Assembly: GCF_017896165.1 (NCBI RefSeq)
Contig: NZ_JAFCNB010000003.1
Location: 372,001 to 436,000 of the forward strand
Reading direction: 5' to 3'
Source of the DNA: Microbispora oryzae
Lineage (GTDB): Bacteria > Actinomycetota > Actinomycetes > Streptosporangiales > Streptosporangiaceae
Length of the DNA stretch: 64,000 nt
In this document: in pieces, positions 16,862-28,393 of the stretch
Layout: each line of letters starts with the position of its first letter
How positions within the stretch are numbered: the first letter of the stretch is position 1
The notes under the pieces: generated by a model
The model's input: only the letters and a program-made list of their open reading frames with translations
Told to the model about the DNA's origin: nothing
Database searches by the model: none
Position numbers and translations under genes: made by a program

Positions 16862-17066
16862 CTCGGCTGCTCCTTCCCCTGGGCCCGCGACTGCGCTTGG
16901 CCTACCCAGAGGGAGGAACGCGACAAACTATCCGCAATGTTCACATACCGCCAAGCACGGCCTGATTTCGCCATTCGGGGCGGGCTACCCCCTGGCGGCG
17001 GGCGGTTCTCACCGGCGGGGGCGCGCTGATCTCGGCCCTGTCCGGACCGCCCGTGTGGCGCGGAGC

Positions 17067-18170
17067 TCAGGCGATCGTCTGCCACCAGCCGTCGACCGGC
17101 GGCGGATCGTCGACCGTCACCCGCTCACCCGGCCGGGGCACGACGAGACGCACGTCACGCGCCTTCGCCTCGCGCCACAGCCGGTCGACCGGGTCGGCCC
17201 AGGCGTGGGCCGACAGGTTGAACGTGCCCCAGTGGACGGGGAGCAGGACCCCGGCCCGCACGTCGAGGTGGGCGAGGATCGCCTCCTCGGGGGTCATGTG
17301 GATGTCTGGCCAGCCCGCGCTGTACGCGCCGATCTGGATCACCGACAGGTCGAACGGCCCGTGCCGCTCGCCGATGGCCGCGTAACCGTCGAAATAGCCG
17401 GAGTCGCCGCTGTAGAACACCCGCCTGCGCTCACCGGCGATGACCCAGGACGACCAGAGGGTGCCGTTCCGGCGGAAGCCGCGGCCGGAGAAGTGCCGCG
17501 CGGCCGTGGCGACGAAGCGGACGCCGCCGACCGTGGCCTCCTCGTCCCAGTCGAGCTCCACGATCCGGGACGCGGGCACCCGCCAGCGCTCCAGGTGGGC
17601 GCCCACGCCCAGGGGGACGAGGAACGGGGCCGACTGGGTCCGGACCAGCTCTCTGACGGTGGGCATGTCGAGGTGGTCGTAGTGGTCGTGGGAGATGAGG
17701 ATCGCGTCGAGCCTGGGCAGGTCCGCCAGCGGGATCGGGGGCGGATGGAGCCGGCGGGGACCGGTGAACGACACGGGGGAGCAGCGCTCGCTCCACACGG
17801 GATCGAGCAGCACCCGCCGCCCCTCGATCTCGACGAGGACCGACGAGTGGCCGTACCAGACGGTTTCGAGGTCACCGCCCGAAGGCCCGGGGACGCCGAG
17901 GGGCACCGGCCGCCGCGGCCGGCGCGGCTGCCGTCCGAACACCAGGTCACGCAGGACCTGGCGCTGCGCGCCCGGGGGAAGGATGGGGCTGGACTGGATG
18001 TTGCGGAACGCGCCGTCGCGGAACCGCGGCGAGCGCCGGACGCGCCCGGCCCGGTCTCCCGACGGCCGGCGGCCGAGAGCCGCGGGAACGTCGCGCACCG
18101 CCCAGGCCAGGGCGGCGAGCCCCAGGGCGCCCACGGCCAGTCGCGCCGTGCGCCCGTGTGTGCTGATCAA
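17067..18170 (-). CDS. MBL-fold metallo-hydrolase (NAPE-PLD/RomA-like), membrane anchored
   Basis: The 367-residue product has an N-terminal hydrophobic helix (residues 8-26) and a metallo-beta-lactamase domain: TVWYGHSSVLVEIEGRRVLLDP, the metal motif ISHDHYDHLD near residue 160, the RHFSGRG segment, FYSGDSGYF and LPVHWGTFNL. This layout matches the RomA / N-acylphosphatidylethanolamine phospholipase D-like branch, which acts on phospholipids; substrate here is unproven. A 277-base divergent region separates it from hutU; it contains the dyad GGGCGG-CATA-CCGCCC at 18313-18328. Confidence 0.85.
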   Translation of the reverse strand: MISTHGRTARLAVGALGLAALAWAVRDVPAALGRRPSGDRAGRVRRSPRFRDGAFRNIQSSPILPPGAQRQVLRDLVFGRQPRRPRRPVPLGVPGPSGGDLETVWYGHSSVLVEIEGRRVLLDPVWSERCSPVSFTGPRRLHPPPIPLADLPRLDAILISHDHYDHLDMPTVRELVRTQSAPFLVPLGVGAHLERWRVPASRIVELDWDEEATVGGVRFVATAARHFSGRGFRRNGTLWSSWVIAGERRRVFYSGDSGYFDGYAAIGERHGPFDLSVIQIGAYSAGWPDIHMTPEEAILAHLDVRAGVLLPVHWGTFNLSAHAWADPVDRLWREAKARDVRLVVPRPGERVTVDDPPPVDGWWQTIA

Positions 18171-18447
18171 CGGTGTTTCTCCTCGCTGGGGATCCTGCCG
18201 ATCAGACTAAGGTCGCGAGGGCGCCGCCGCGCACGGCCGCGCCCTCCGCCTGTCCGGTGGGGTGCGCTCTCCGGCCCGGCTCCACCCTGAGTCCGGTCTG
18301 AGCGGTGCCGGTGGGCGGCATACCGCCCGGTTTGTCCGCTCTTGCCGCTCGCGGGGACGCGGATGCAGACTGCCAGATGGACGAGGCCGTTCGCGGCCGC
18401 CGCTCCTGACCGGGGTTCGCTCGACGATGAGGGAACGAGGAGACAAC

Positions 18448-20112
18448 ATGGACGACGGCCGGGGCCCGATCCGGGCGCCGAGGGGATCCGCGCTCACCGC
18501 GCGCGGCTGGCCGCAGGAGGCCGCCCTGCGGATGCTGATGAACAATCTCGACCCCGAGGTGGCCGAACACCCGGACCGGCTGGTGGTCTACGGCGGCACC
18601 GGCAAGGCCGCCCGCGACTGGCCGTCCTACGACGCGATCATCCGGTCACTCACCGGGTTGCGGGCCGACGAGACGTTGCTCGTGCAGTCGGGCCGCCCGG
18701 TCGGCGTGATGACCACGCACGAGTGGGCCCCCCGGGTGCTGATCGCCAACTCCAACCTGGTCGGCGACTGGGCCACCTGGCCGGAGTTCCGCCGGCTCGA
18801 ACGGCTCGGCCTCACCATGTACGGCCAGATGACCGCGGGTTCGTGGATCTACATCGGCACCCAGGGGATCCTGCAGGGCACCTATGAGACGTTCGGCGCG
18901 GTCGCGGCCAAGCGGTTCGGCGGCACGCTGGCCGGCACCGTCACGCTCACCGCCGGGCTGGGCGGCATGGGCGGCGCGCAGCCCCTCGCGGTGACCATGA
19001 ACGGGGGCGTCGCCATCTGCGTCGACTGCGATCCGCGCAGCATCGAGCGGCGGATCGCCCACCGCTACCTCGACGTCCGGGCCGCCGGCCTCGACGAGGC
19101 GCTCCGCCTCGCGTACGAGGCGAGGGACGCCCGCCGCCCGCTGTCCGTCGGCGTCGAGGCCAACGCCGCTCAGGCCGTGCCCGAGCTGCTGGCGCGCGGC
19201 GCCGAGATCGACGTCGTGACCGACCAGACCAGCGCCCACGACCCCCTGGCGTACCTGCCGCTCGGCGTGGCCTTCGAGGACATGGCCGGCGAGGCGCGCA
19301 AGGACCCCGACGGCTTCACCCGGCGGGCGCGCGAGTCCATGGCGCGGCACGTCGAGGCGATGGTCGGCTTCCAGGACGCCGGGGCGGAGGTCTTCGACTA
19401 CGGCAACTCGATCAGGGGTGAGGCGCGGCTCGCCGGTTACGCGCGGGCCTTCGACTTCCCCGGTTTCGTGCCCGCCTACATCCGTCCCCTGTTCTGCGAG
19501 GGCAAGGGGCCGTTCCGGTGGGCGGCGCTGTCGGGCGACCCCGCCGACATCGCTCGTACGGACCGGGCGATCCTGGAGCTCTTCCCCGAGAACGAGCCGC
19601 TCACCCGGTGGATCCGCATGGCGGGCGAGAAGGTGGCCTTCCAGGGCCTGCCGGCCCGTATCTGCTGGCTGGGGTACGGGGAGCGCGACCGGGCGGGCGA
19701 GCGGTTCAACGATCTCGTGGCGTCCGGCGAGCTGGCGGCGCCCATCGTGATCGGCCGCGACCATCTCGACTGCGGATCGGTCGCCTCGCCCTACCGGGAG
19801 ACCGAGGGGATGCTGGACGGCTCCGACGCCATCGCCGACTGGCCGCTGCTCAACGCGATGGTCAACGTCGCCTCCGGCGCCTCCTGGGTGTCGATCCACC
19901 ACGGCGGCGGTGTGGGCATGGGCCGTTCCATCCACGCGGGGCAGGTGACGGTGGCGGACGGCACGGCCCTGGCCGGGGAGAAGATCCGCCGCGTGCTGAC
20001 CAACGACCCCGGCATGGGGGTGATCAGGCACGTCGACGCGGGCTACGAGCGGGCGGCCGAGGTCGCCGCCGAGCGGGACGTGCGGATACCCATGCGCGAG
20101 GCGGGCGGGTGA
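18448..20112 (+). CDS. hutU: Urocanate hydratase
   Basis: Urocanase adds water to urocanate to give imidazolonepropionate, step two of histidine breakdown, using tightly bound NAD as an electrophile. The 554-residue product has standard length and motifs: [31 protein letters not shown] (NAD phosphate loop), the active-site Cys in [13 protein letters not shown], and the long [18 protein letters not shown] / [11 protein letters not shown] region. The ATG at 18448 follows AGGAG by 5 bases. It overlaps the next gene by four bases (GTGA). hutH is not beside it, which is usual in actinomycetes. Confidence 0.97.
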   Translation: MDDGRGPIRAPRGSALTARGWPQEAALRMLMNNLDPEVAEHPDRLVVYGGTGKAARDWPSYDAIIRSLTGLRADETLLVQSGRPVGVMTTHEWAPRVLIANSNLVGDWATWPEFRRLERLGLTMYGQMTAGSWIYIGTQGILQGTYETFGAVAAKRFGGTLAGTVTLTAGLGGMGGAQPLAVTMNGGVAICVDCDPRSIERRIAHRYLDVRAAGLDEALRLAYEARDARRPLSVGVEANAAQAVPELLARGAEIDVVTDQTSAHDPLAYLPLGVAFEDMAGEARKDPDGFTRRARESMARHVEAMVGFQDAGAEVFDYGNSIRGEARLAGYARAFDFPGFVPAYIRPLFCEGKGPFRWAALSGDPADIARTDRAILELFPENEPLTRWIRMAGEKVAFQGLPARICWLGYGERDRAGERFNDLVASGELAAPIVIGRDHLDCGSVASPYRETEGMLDGSDAIADWPLLNAMVNVASGASWVSIHHGGGVGMGRSIHAGQVTVADGTALAGEKIRRVLTNDPGMGVIRHVDAGYERAAEVAAERDVRIPMREAGG

Positions 20113-21440
20113 CGGGCGCCCGGCCCGGCGACGCGGGCCCCGGGCCGGCCGAGGCCGCGGCCCAGGCGGCGAAGCAGGCGGCGGATGAGGTCGCGGCGGA
20201 GGCCGCGGACGACTTCCGGCGGATGTGGCGGGATCTCCTCCCGGTCGGCAGGAACGCGGCGACCGGCGGCTACCGCCGGCACGCCTGGACCCCGGCCGAC
20301 GCCGACTGCCGGGCCTGGTTCGAACGGGAGGCCCGCGACCGCGGCCTGTGGTACGAGGCCGACCGCAACGGCAACCAGTGGGCCTGGCTCGGCGACCCGG
20401 CCGACGGGAACGCCGTGGTCACCGGCTCACACCTCGACTCGGTGCCGGACGGCGGAGCCTACGACGGCCCGCTGGGTGTGGTGAGCGCCTTCGCGGCGGT
20501 CGACGCCCTCCGGCGGCGGGGGGCGGTGGCCGGACGGCCCCTGGCCGTGGTGAACTTCACCGAGGAGGAGGGCGCCCGGTTCGGCGTCGCCTGCCTCGGG
20601 TCGCGGCTGATGACGGGCGTCGCCGACCCCGCGGCCGCCCGGGCCCTGACCGACTCCGGCGGTGTCACCCTGGCCGAGGCCATGGAGCGCGCCGGGCACG
20701 ATCCTTCGGCGCTCGGCCGGGACGACGAGCGGCTGGCGCGCGTCGGGGTGTTCGTCGAGCTCCACGTCGAGCAGGGACGCCGGCTGGCCGGCACGCCTCA
20801 CCCGGTGGGGGTGGGATCGGCCATCTGGCCGCACGGCCGCTGGCGGCTCGACTTCCCCGGCGTGGCCGACCACGCGGGCACCACTCTCATGGAGGACCGC
20901 CGCGACCCCATGCCCGGCTACGCGGCCACGGTGCTGGCCGCCCGGGAGAGCGCGACCAGGATGGGCGGCCTGGCCACCTTCGGCCGGCTGCGGGTCGCGC
21001 CCAACGGGACCAACGCCATCGCGTCGCTGGTCACCGCCTGGCTCGACTGCCGGGCGCCGGACGCGGACACCCTTGAGGATCTCGTCGCCGGGATCGCGGC
21101 CGTGGCCGAGGCGGCGGGGGCGGAGATCACCGCCGAGTCCGGTACCCCGCTGGTGACCTTCGACCGCCCCCTCCGCGTGCGGCTCGCCAGGATCCTCGGC
21201 GGGGCCCCACCACTGCCCACGGGTGCGGGCCACGACGCGGGCGTCCTGGCCTCCGCCGTTCCCACGGCCATGCTGTTCGTCCGCAACCCGACCGGCGTCT
21301 CCCACTCACCGCACGAGCACGCCGAGGAGGCCGACTGCCTGGCGGGCGTCTCCGCCCTCACCCGGGTCCTCACGGACCTGCTGGCCGACGACCCGTCCGA
21401 ACCCGCGCAGTGTGAGCCCGGCCCGCCCGGCGGCAGCTGA
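20109..21440 (+). CDS. M20-family amidohydrolase (allantoate amidohydrolase-like) in the hut operon
   Basis: The 443-residue product belongs to the M20 metallopeptidase clan, amidase/hydantoinase-carbamoylase group: metal ligands in [19 protein letters not shown] (His, Asp), [10 protein letters not shown] (Glu-Glu), [10 protein letters not shown] (His) and the C-terminal [11 protein letters not shown]. In actinomycetes this gene typically sits between hutU and hutF/hutI, so it probably hydrolyses a formyl- or formimino-glutamate intermediate rather than allantoate (inference from context). Here the next gene is Tex on the opposite strand, so hutF and hutI are not in this operon. GTG start overlaps hutU. 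Confidence 0.82.
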   Translation: MTGARPGDAGPGPAEAAAQAAKQAADEVAAEAADDFRRMWRDLLPVGRNAATGGYRRHAWTPADADCRAWFEREARDRGLWYEADRNGNQWAWLGDPADGNAVVTGSHLDSVPDGGAYDGPLGVVSAFAAVDALRRRGAVAGRPLAVVNFTEEEGARFGVACLGSRLMTGVADPAAARALTDSGGVTLAEAMERAGHDPSALGRDDERLARVGVFVELHVEQGRRLAGTPHPVGVGSAIWPHGRWRLDFPGVADHAGTTLMEDRRDPMPGYAATVLAARESATRMGGLATFGRLRVAPNGTNAIASLVTAWLDCRAPDADTLEDLVAGIAAVAEAAGAEITAESGTPLVTFDRPLRVRLARILGGAPPLPTGAGHDAGVLASAVPTAMLFVRNPTGVSHSPHEHAEEADCLAGVSALTRVLTDLLADDPSEPAQCEPGPPGGS

Positions 21441-21511
21441 CCTGAGCCTGCTGACCCGCGCCGGCTGACCTGAGCCTGCTGACCCGCGCCGGCTGACCTG
21501 AGCCTGCTGAC
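21441..21511. repeat. 28-base direct repeat, about 2.5 copies
   Basis: The unit starts CCTGAGCCTGCTGACCCGCG and ends CCGGCTGA. Full copies are at 21441-21468 and 21469-21496, followed by a partial copy to 21511. It lies directly after the amidohydrolase stop, every unit containing TGA in more than one frame. Confidence 0.9.
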
Positions 21512-21522
21512 GGACGGCGGCC

Positions 21523-21574
21523 GGCCTGCGCCGGGCCGGGCCGGGCCGGTGGGGCCGGCCGTCCGGCGCAGGCC
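21523..21574. terminator. Two-way terminator between amidohydrolase and tex
   Basis: GGCCTGCGCCGG (21523-21534) and CCGGCGCAGGCC (21563-21574) form a perfect 12-base stem; the 28-base loop is itself GC-rich and can fold further. Confidence 0.7.
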
Positions 21575-21579
21575 CCTGA

Positions 21580-24027
21580 TCAGCGGGTGGGGTCCTGGCC
21601 GGTGAGACCGGCCCGCCGCAGGGCCTCGGCCATGGCGCCGCCGGCGGCGGCCGCTCCCCGGCCGCCTCCGCCCCGCTCGCCACCCCGCTCGCCACCCCGG
21701 TCCCCGCCTCGGCCGCCCCGGCCGGCGCCGCCCTGCCCCTGGCGAGGCTGGTCTCGCTGATCGCCCTGCCGTGCCTGGCCGCCCTGCCGTGCCTGGCCGC
21801 CCTGCCGTGCCTGGCCGCCGCGGCGGCCCCTGCCGGCGCCGTCACCGCCGTCGGCGGGCCGCGCGTCGCCGCGGGTCACCTCGTCGTCGAGCCGCAAGGT
21901 GAGCGAGATCCGCTTGCGGGGGATGTCGACGTCGAGCACCTTCACCCGCACGATGTCACCGGGCTTGACGACCTCGCGAGGATCGCGGACGAACGAGTTC
22001 GACATGGCCGAGACGTGCACCAGGCCGTCCTGGTGCACGCCCACGTCGACGAACGCTCCGAACGCCGCGACGTTCGTCACCACGCCCTCGAGGATCATGC
22101 CGGGATCGAGGTCGGAGATCTTCTCGACGCCCTCCTTGAACGCCGCCGTCTTGAAGGCGGGCCGGGGATCGCGCCCCGGCTTCTCCAGCTCCTTCAGGAT
22201 GTCGGTGACGGTCGGCAGGCCGAAGGTGCCGTCGACGAAGTCGGCCGGCCGCAGCTTCCGCAGCACGGAGGTGTTCCCGATGACGCTCCGCAGGTCGCTC
22301 CCGGTCGATTCCAGGATGCGGCGCACCACCGGATAGGCCTCCGGATGCACGCTGGAGGCGTCGAGCGGGTCGTCGCCACCGGGGATGCGCAGGAAGCCCG
22401 CGCACTGCTCGAACGCCTTCGGGCCGAGCCGGGGAACGTCCTTCAGTGCCCGGCGGGAGCGGAACGGGCCGTTCGCGTCGCGATGGGCCACGATGCTCTC
22501 CGCGAGGCCGGTGCCGATGCCGGAGACCCGGTTGAGCAGCGGGGCCGACGCGGTGTTGACGTCGACGCCCACGCCGTTCACGCAGTCCTCCACGACGGCG
22601 TCGAGCGAGCGGGAGAGCTTCACCTCGGACAGGTCGTGCTGGTACTGACCGACTCCGATCGACTTCGGATCGATCTTCACCAGCTCGGCGAGCGGGTCCT
22701 GCAGCCGCCGCGCGATCGATACGGCGCCGCGCAGCGACACGTCGAGGCCGGGCAGCTCCTGCGAGGCGTACGCGGAGGCCGAGTAGACCGACGCCCCGGC
22801 CTCGGACACCATCACCTTGGTCAGGTGGGGGAGGCGCTTGACCAGCTCTCCGGCGAGCTTGTCGGTCTCGCGGGACGCCGTGCCGTTGCCGATGGCGACG
22901 AGATCCACCCCGTGCTCCGTGGCGAGGCGCGCGAGCGTCGCCAGCGACTGATCCCACTGTCTCCTGGGCTCGTGCGGGTAGATCGTGTCGGTGGCGACGA
23001 CCTTGCCGGTGCCGTCGACGATCGCCACCTTCACGCCGGTGCGCAGCCCGGGGTCGAGGCCCATCGTCGACCGGGCTCCCGCCGGGGCGGCGAGCAGCAG
23101 GTCGCGCAGGTTGGCGGCGAAGACGCGGACGGCCTCCTCCTCGGCCGCCTGCCACAGCCGCGTGCGCAGGTCGATGCCGAGGTGGACGAGGATCCGGGTC
23201 CGCCAGGCCCAGCGGACCGTGTCCGCGAGCCAGCGATCCGCCGGGCGGCCCTGGTCGGACACGCCGAAACGGCGCGCGACCCGCAGCTCGTAGTCGTTCG
23301 GCTCCTCGGCCTCCGGGTCGAGCGTGAGGGTGAGGATCTCCTCCTTCTCGCCGCGGAACATGGCGAGGATCCGGTGCGAGGGCAGCCGGGTGAAGGGCTC
23401 GGAGAAGTCGAAGTAGTCGGAGAACTTCGCGCCGGCCTCCTGCTTGTCGTCCCGGACCTGGGCGACCAGGCGGCCCTTCGACCACATCCGCTCGCGCAGG
23501 TCGCCGATCAGGTCGGCGTCCTCGGCGAACCGCTCGACCAGGATGGCCCGCGCGCCCTCCAGGGCCGCCGCCGCGTCGGCCACGCCCTCCCGGACGTACG
23601 CGCCCGCGGTGGCCGCCGGGTCGAGCCCCGGGTCGGCGAGCAGCGCGTCGGCCAGCGGCTCCAGCCCCGCCTCCCGCGCGATCTGCGCCTTGGTCCGCCG
23701 CTTCGGCTTGAAGGGGAGGTAGATGTCCTCCAGGCGGGCCTTGCTGTCGGCCGCCATGATCCGCGCTTCCAGGGCGTCGTCGAGCTTGCCCTGGGACCGG
23801 ATCGACTCGAGGATGGCGCTCCGCCGTTCCTCGAGCTCGCGCAGGTAGCGCAGCCGTTCCTCCAACGCGCGCAGTTGCGCGTCGTCCAGCGCGCCCGTGG
23901 CCTCCTTGCGGTAACGGGCGATGAACGGCACCGTGGCCCCACCGTCGAGCAGGTCGACGGCCGCGGTCACCTGGCTCTCGCGGACGCCGAGCTCCTCCGC
24001 GATCCGCTGTTGAATGGACGTCGTCAC
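21580..24027 (-). CDS. tex: Tex, RNA-binding transcription accessory protein
   Basis: The 815-residue product has the Tex architecture: N-terminal HTH region ([36 protein letters not shown]), YqgF/RNase H-like domain ([17 protein letters not shown], near residue 330), helix-hairpin-helix region ([19 protein letters not shown]) and an S1 RNA-binding domain ([21 protein letters not shown], about 645-715). The tail after residue 730 is an added Gly/Arg/Gln region of about 80 residues with GGQARQ repeats and RGG-type elements. Tex affects transcription through RNA polymerase and nucleic acid binding. GTG 24027, with AAGG seven bases upstream, gives the normal N terminus. Confidence 0.95.
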   Translation of the reverse strand: MTTSIQQRIAEELGVRESQVTAAVDLLDGGATVPFIARYRKEATGALDDAQLRALEERLRYLRELEERRSAILESIRSQGKLDDALEARIMAADSKARLEDIYLPFKPKRRTKAQIAREAGLEPLADALLADPGLDPAATAGAYVREGVADAAAALEGARAILVERFAEDADLIGDLRERMWSKGRLVAQVRDDKQEAGAKFSDYFDFSEPFTRLPSHRILAMFRGEKEEILTLTLDPEAEEPNDYELRVARRFGVSDQGRPADRWLADTVRWAWRTRILVHLGIDLRTRLWQAAEEEAVRVFAANLRDLLLAAPAGARSTMGLDPGLRTGVKVAIVDGTGKVVATDTIYPHEPRRQWDQSLATLARLATEHGVDLVAIGNGTASRETDKLAGELVKRLPHLTKVMVSEAGASVYSASAYASQELPGLDVSLRGAVSIARRLQDPLAELVKIDPKSIGVGQYQHDLSEVKLSRSLDAVVEDCVNGVGVDVNTASAPLLNRVSGIGTGLAESIVAHRDANGPFRSRRALKDVPRLGPKAFEQCAGFLRIPGGDDPLDASSVHPEAYPVVRRILESTGSDLRSVIGNTSVLRKLRPADFVDGTFGLPTVTDILKELEKPGRDPRPAFKTAAFKEGVEKISDLDPGMILEGVVTNVAAFGAFVDVGVHQDGLVHVSAMSNSFVRDPREVVKPGDIVRVKVLDVDIPRKRISLTLRLDDEVTRGDARPADGGDGAGRGRRGGQARQGGQARQGGQARQGDQRDQPRQGQGGAGRGGRGGDRGGERGGERGGGGRGAAAAGGAMAEALRRAGLTGQDPTR
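21763..21816 (-). repeat. Three perfect 18-base tandem copies in the tex tail
   Basis: GCCCTGCCGTGCCTGGCC is present three times in a row without change. On the coding strand it gives GGQARQ repeats in the Arg/Gly-rich C-terminal tail of Tex, a likely site of copy-number change. Confidence 0.95.
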
Positions 24028-24114
24028 GATCCTTGATCCGCCTTCTTCCGGGAGGCTCTCATTCTGCCGGACCTCCGGCCCCGGCTCGCCCCGCCCGCGG
24101 AAACCTGTGGACAA

Positions 24115-24145
24115 GGGCCGGGACCGGCGCCGCCGGCCCCGGCCC
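24115..24145 (-). terminator. Hairpin downstream of the chitinase gene
   Basis: GGGCCGGG (24115-24122) pairs with CCCGGCCC (24138-24145), with further pairing inside (CCGGC/GCCGG), 45 bases after the chitinase stop and before the tex start. Confidence 0.5.
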
Positions 24146-24189
24146 GAAACCACGTCAGGCCAGGTCACGTCTGATCAGCTGGTCCCCGG

Positions 24190-26187
<1,998 letters not shown>

Positions 26188-26345
26188 GTGTGCTCCACGT
26201 CCAATGGGCTGGTGGGGGTGGGGTGCGATGGACGCGTGGGCGACAGGGCGCGGGCCGGTCGCCCCTGGTGCTGTTGCCGAGGATCTGGAGACCGGAATCG
26301 GGAGGTGAACGCGGCACGGAAACCTCCTGCCTGGCCATACGGCCG

Positions 26346-26374
26346 AAACTATTAGTAAGGTTTCCTTTTAGTTT
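26346..26374. promoter_or_regulatory. AT-rich imperfect dyad upstream of the chitinase
   Basis: AAACTA (26346-26351), AAGG (26357-26360), TTT centre, CCTT (26364-26367) and TAGTTT (26369-26374) form a nested inverted repeat, striking in this GC-rich DNA. It lies 160 bases before the chitinase ATG. Similar TTAG..AA.TTTCC.TT elements are, from memory, common ahead of actinomycete glycoside hydrolase genes; that link is unverified. Confidence 0.5.
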
Positions 26375-26475
26375 GAAGTCAACTTACCCGCGGTCGAGCG
26401 CGCCGTCAATATCCCGTGTCTGGGGATCCGCCCCGGATTGTGAAGCCGGCGGCCGCCGTGTCGCGGCCGCTGATC

Positions 26476-26781
26476 TCAGCGGGGGATCCGGCTCGGGCAG
26501 GCCCGGCCGCCGGCGCCGCAGGCTCCCGGGCCGGCCGGGGCCGTCCGCCCGTGGCGTTCGAGGAGCCCGGTGGGGAAGGTGGTCACGCTGCCGCTGCCGC
26601 ACTCCGGGCAGAACGCTCCCGACCAGGGCGGCGGAACGGCGACGCCGTCCCGGGTCCAGAGGGTGACGTCGTGGCCCTGCCCGTCCGGCCGCCGCTGGAC
26701 CAGATAGTCCTGCTCCCAGGCCCGCAGGCAGTGCAGGCACTCGAACGGCCACGTCTCGCAGGTGCCGAACTCGTCCTGCAC
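26476..26781 (-). CDS. Small zinc-ribbon protein, unknown function
   Basis: The product (101 residues from GTG 26781) opens VQDEFGTCETWPFECLHCLR and has two CxxC-type pairs, ECLHC (about residue 14) and FCPECG (about residue 57), 40 residues apart, so one zinc ribbon is likely. Between them is WTRDGVAVPPPWSGAF; after it a Gly/Ala/Pro-rich tail. Similar short proteins occur widely in actinomycetes without a known role. The start is uncertain: GTG 26805 and ATG 26859 are in frame, but the GGGGGGTGG upstream of 26781 and the acidic VQDEFGTCE start favour the shorter form. It is divergent from ppx. Confidence 0.65.
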   Translation of the reverse strand: MQDEFGTCETWPFECLHCLRAWEQDYLVQRRPDGQGHDVTLWTRDGVAVPPPWSGAFCPECGSGSVTTFPTGLLERHGRTAPAGPGACGAGGRACPSRIPR

Positions 26782-26857
26782 CCCAACCACCCCCCGGTAT
26801 GACACATCCCGTTTTCGAGTGTGTGCACCAGGGGAAAGCCGGGCAAGAGGAGTGCGC

Positions 26858-26971
26858 ATGACGGTGCGTAATTATTACATCGCTCACCGTCGCCGATCGG
26901 CGACGGTGAGGCGCAAAAGTGATGATCGTCGCGGCCGGTGCCCCCGGCGGCCGATCCGTCGCAGGCTGTAG
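26858..26971 (+). CDS. Possible 37-residue basic leader ORF before ppx
   Basis: ATG 26858 is preceded by AAGAGGAG at optimal spacing and opens a 37-codon frame: [17 protein letters not shown] followed by a strongly Arg/Lys-rich end. Its middle is formed by the perfect 28-base palindrome at 26883-26910. The stop lies 11 bases before the ppx ATG. It could be a leader peptide whose translation affects folding of the hairpin, or a chance ORF with a good ribosome binding site. No family is recognised. Confidence 0.35.
   Translation: MTVRNYYIAHRRRSATVRRKSDDRRGRCPRRPIRRRL
26883..26910. repeat. Perfect 28-base palindrome
   Basis: CTCACCGTCGCCGA followed directly by TCGGCGACGGTGAG: two 14-base arms with no spacer. 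A second, AT-rich palindrome GTAATTATTAC lies just before it at 26868-26878. Both are in the gap between the divergent zinc-ribbon and ppx genes. Confidence 0.95.
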
Positions 26972-26974
26972 CGT
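26969..26974 (+). promoter_or_regulatory. -10 element placing a leaderless start for ppx
   Basis: TAGCGT fits the actinobacterial TANNNT -10 pattern and ends seven bases before the ppx ATG, the spacing seen for leaderless transcripts. No ribosome binding site precedes that ATG. No clear -35 is visible. Confidence 0.45.
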
Positions 26975-26981
26975 CTGGGAC

Positions 26982-27932
26982 ATGCGACTCGGAGTCCTGG
27001 ACGTGGGATCCAACACGGTGCACCTCCTCGTGGTGGACGCGCACCAGGGGGCACGACCCCTCCCGGCGTTCTCCCACAAGGAGGAGATGCGCCTCGCCGA
27101 GCACCTCGACGGCGACCGGCTGTCAGACGAGGGTGCGGCCAGGTTGCGCGGATTCGTCCGCGAGGCGATGGCGATCGCCGAGGACAAGGGCGTGGAAGAC
27201 CTGGTGGCCTTCGCCACCTCCGCGGTGCGGGACGCGGTGAACGGCGAGGAGGTCCTCGCCCAGATCAAGGCCGACACCCGGGTCGACATCCAGGTGCTGT
27301 CCGGGCAGGACGAGGCGAGGCTCACCTTCCTGGCCGTGCGCCGCTGGTTCGGGTGGTCGTACGGGCGGCTCCTCGTGATCGACATCGGCGGCGGATCGCT
27401 GGAGATCGCCTCGGGGATCGACGAGGAGCCGGACGTCACGATCAGCCTGCCGCTGGGGGCGGGACGGCTCACCCGCGACTGGCTCACCGGCGACCCGCCG
27501 GACCAGGAGGCGGTGCGGGCGCTGCGGCGCCACGCCCGCGCCGAGATCGCCCGCACCGTCGGCGCGGTCACCCGCTACGGCAGGGCAGACCACGCCGTCG
27601 CCACGTCGAAGACGTTCCGCCAGCTCGCCCGGATCGCCGGGGCCGTCTCGTCGAGCGAGGGCGTCTACGTGAAGCGGACCCTGGCCCACGAGGACCTGAC
27701 GAAGTGGACGGCCAGGCTCGCGCGGATGCCGGCGGCCCGCCGGGCGGAGCTGCCGGGGGTCTCGGCCGGGCGCGCGCCGCAACTGCTCGCGGGCGCGGTC
27801 GTCGCGGACGCCGCGATGGACCTGTTCGAGCTGGGGGAACTGGAGATATGCCCGTGGGCGCTGCGCGAGGGCATGATCCTGCGCCGGTTGGACGTTCTGC
27901 CGATGGGTCGCGAGCGTCTGGCCGATCGGTAA
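26982..27932 (+). CDS. Ppx/GppA-family exopolyphosphatase/pppGpp phosphatase
   Basis: The 316-residue product has the ASKHA ATPase-like fold with two phosphate loops: [15 protein letters not shown] at residues 3-17 and [16 protein letters not shown] near residue 130. The catalytic Glu lies in the LSGQDEARL segment near 110. Length matches the short actinobacterial form (about 310 residues), which hydrolyses polyphosphate and lacks the extra C-terminal HD-like domain. It therefore affects polyphosphate or alarmone levels. Gene context gives no pathway. The start appears leaderless. Confidence 0.92.
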   Translation: MRLGVLDVGSNTVHLLVVDAHQGARPLPAFSHKEEMRLAEHLDGDRLSDEGAARLRGFVREAMAIAEDKGVEDLVAFATSAVRDAVNGEEVLAQIKADTRVDIQVLSGQDEARLTFLAVRRWFGWSYGRLLVIDIGGGSLEIASGIDEEPDVTISLPLGAGRLTRDWLTGDPPDQEAVRALRRHARAEIARTVGAVTRYGRADHAVATSKTFRQLARIAGAVSSSEGVYVKRTLAHEDLTKWTARLARMPAARRAELPGVSAGRAPQLLAGAVVADAAMDLFELGELEICPWALREGMILRRLDVLPMGRERLADR

Positions 27933-27949
27933 GGCTTGAGATCCACATT

Positions 27950-27974
27950 TCCGGGCACGGCAGCCATGCCCGGA
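27950..27974 (+). terminator. Hairpin after ppx
   Basis: TCCGGGCA (27950-27957) pairs with TGCCCGGA (27967-27974), loop of nine bases, followed by TATTGCTGGTTATTT, unusually T-rich for this DNA. It begins 17 bases after the stop. Confidence 0.65.
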
Positions 27975-28047
27975 TATTGCTGGTTATTTGAATGCGCGAT
28001 TCCCGGGGGAACCACCGGGCGTCGGGGCGAGGTGTGGAGGACGCGCG

Positions 28048-28320
28048 ATGATTGAGCTGCTGGGATTAGCCGTCTCCGCCGTGGCGGCGGCGGGGCTCGT
28101 CCTGCTCGCGACGGTGCTGATCGCGTTCCTGACGCTGGCCGTGCTAGGGCTGCTCGCCGCCAGCATCGGCTGGCACTCCTCCCGCCGCCGCAGCGCGGCC
28201 GTCACGTCTCGCAGCGCGGCCGTCACGCCTCCCGGCCCGGTGCGGGGCGGTGCCCAGGCGCATGGCGCGTCCCGTCAGCGCACCAGGACGAGCGGCCGCC
28301 CGAGCGGTCAGCCCGGCTGA
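28048..28320 (+). CDS. Small single-pass membrane protein, unknown
   Basis: The 90-residue product starts MIELLGLAVSAVAAAGLVLL and has one long hydrophobic region (about residues 3-40, perhaps two helices), then a basic, Ser/Ala-rich tail. The tail contains a repeated RSAAVT encoded by a duplicated 21-base block (CGCAGCGCGGCCGTCACG twice). GTGTGGAGG precedes the ATG by about 9 bases. It converges with the 46-residue coiled-coil gene. No family recognised. Confidence 0.55.
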   Translation: MIELLGLAVSAVAAAGLVLLATVLIAFLTLAVLGLLAASIGWHSSRRRSAAVTSRSAAVTPPGPVRGGAQAHGASRQRTRTSGRPSGQPG

Positions 28321-28393
28321 CCGAGCCGAGCTGACCGAGCACATCGCCCGATCGCCCACGCCGCGCCGGGACTGACCCGCCCGAGCGCCTCCG

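Noticed and set aside
16905..16931. SigB-like promoter (GTTT ... GGGTAG, minus strand) ahead of the ferritin-like gene
   Set aside because: The spacing is 17 bases, longer than the 13-16 expected, and the last base differs from consensus; kept as a weak possibility only.
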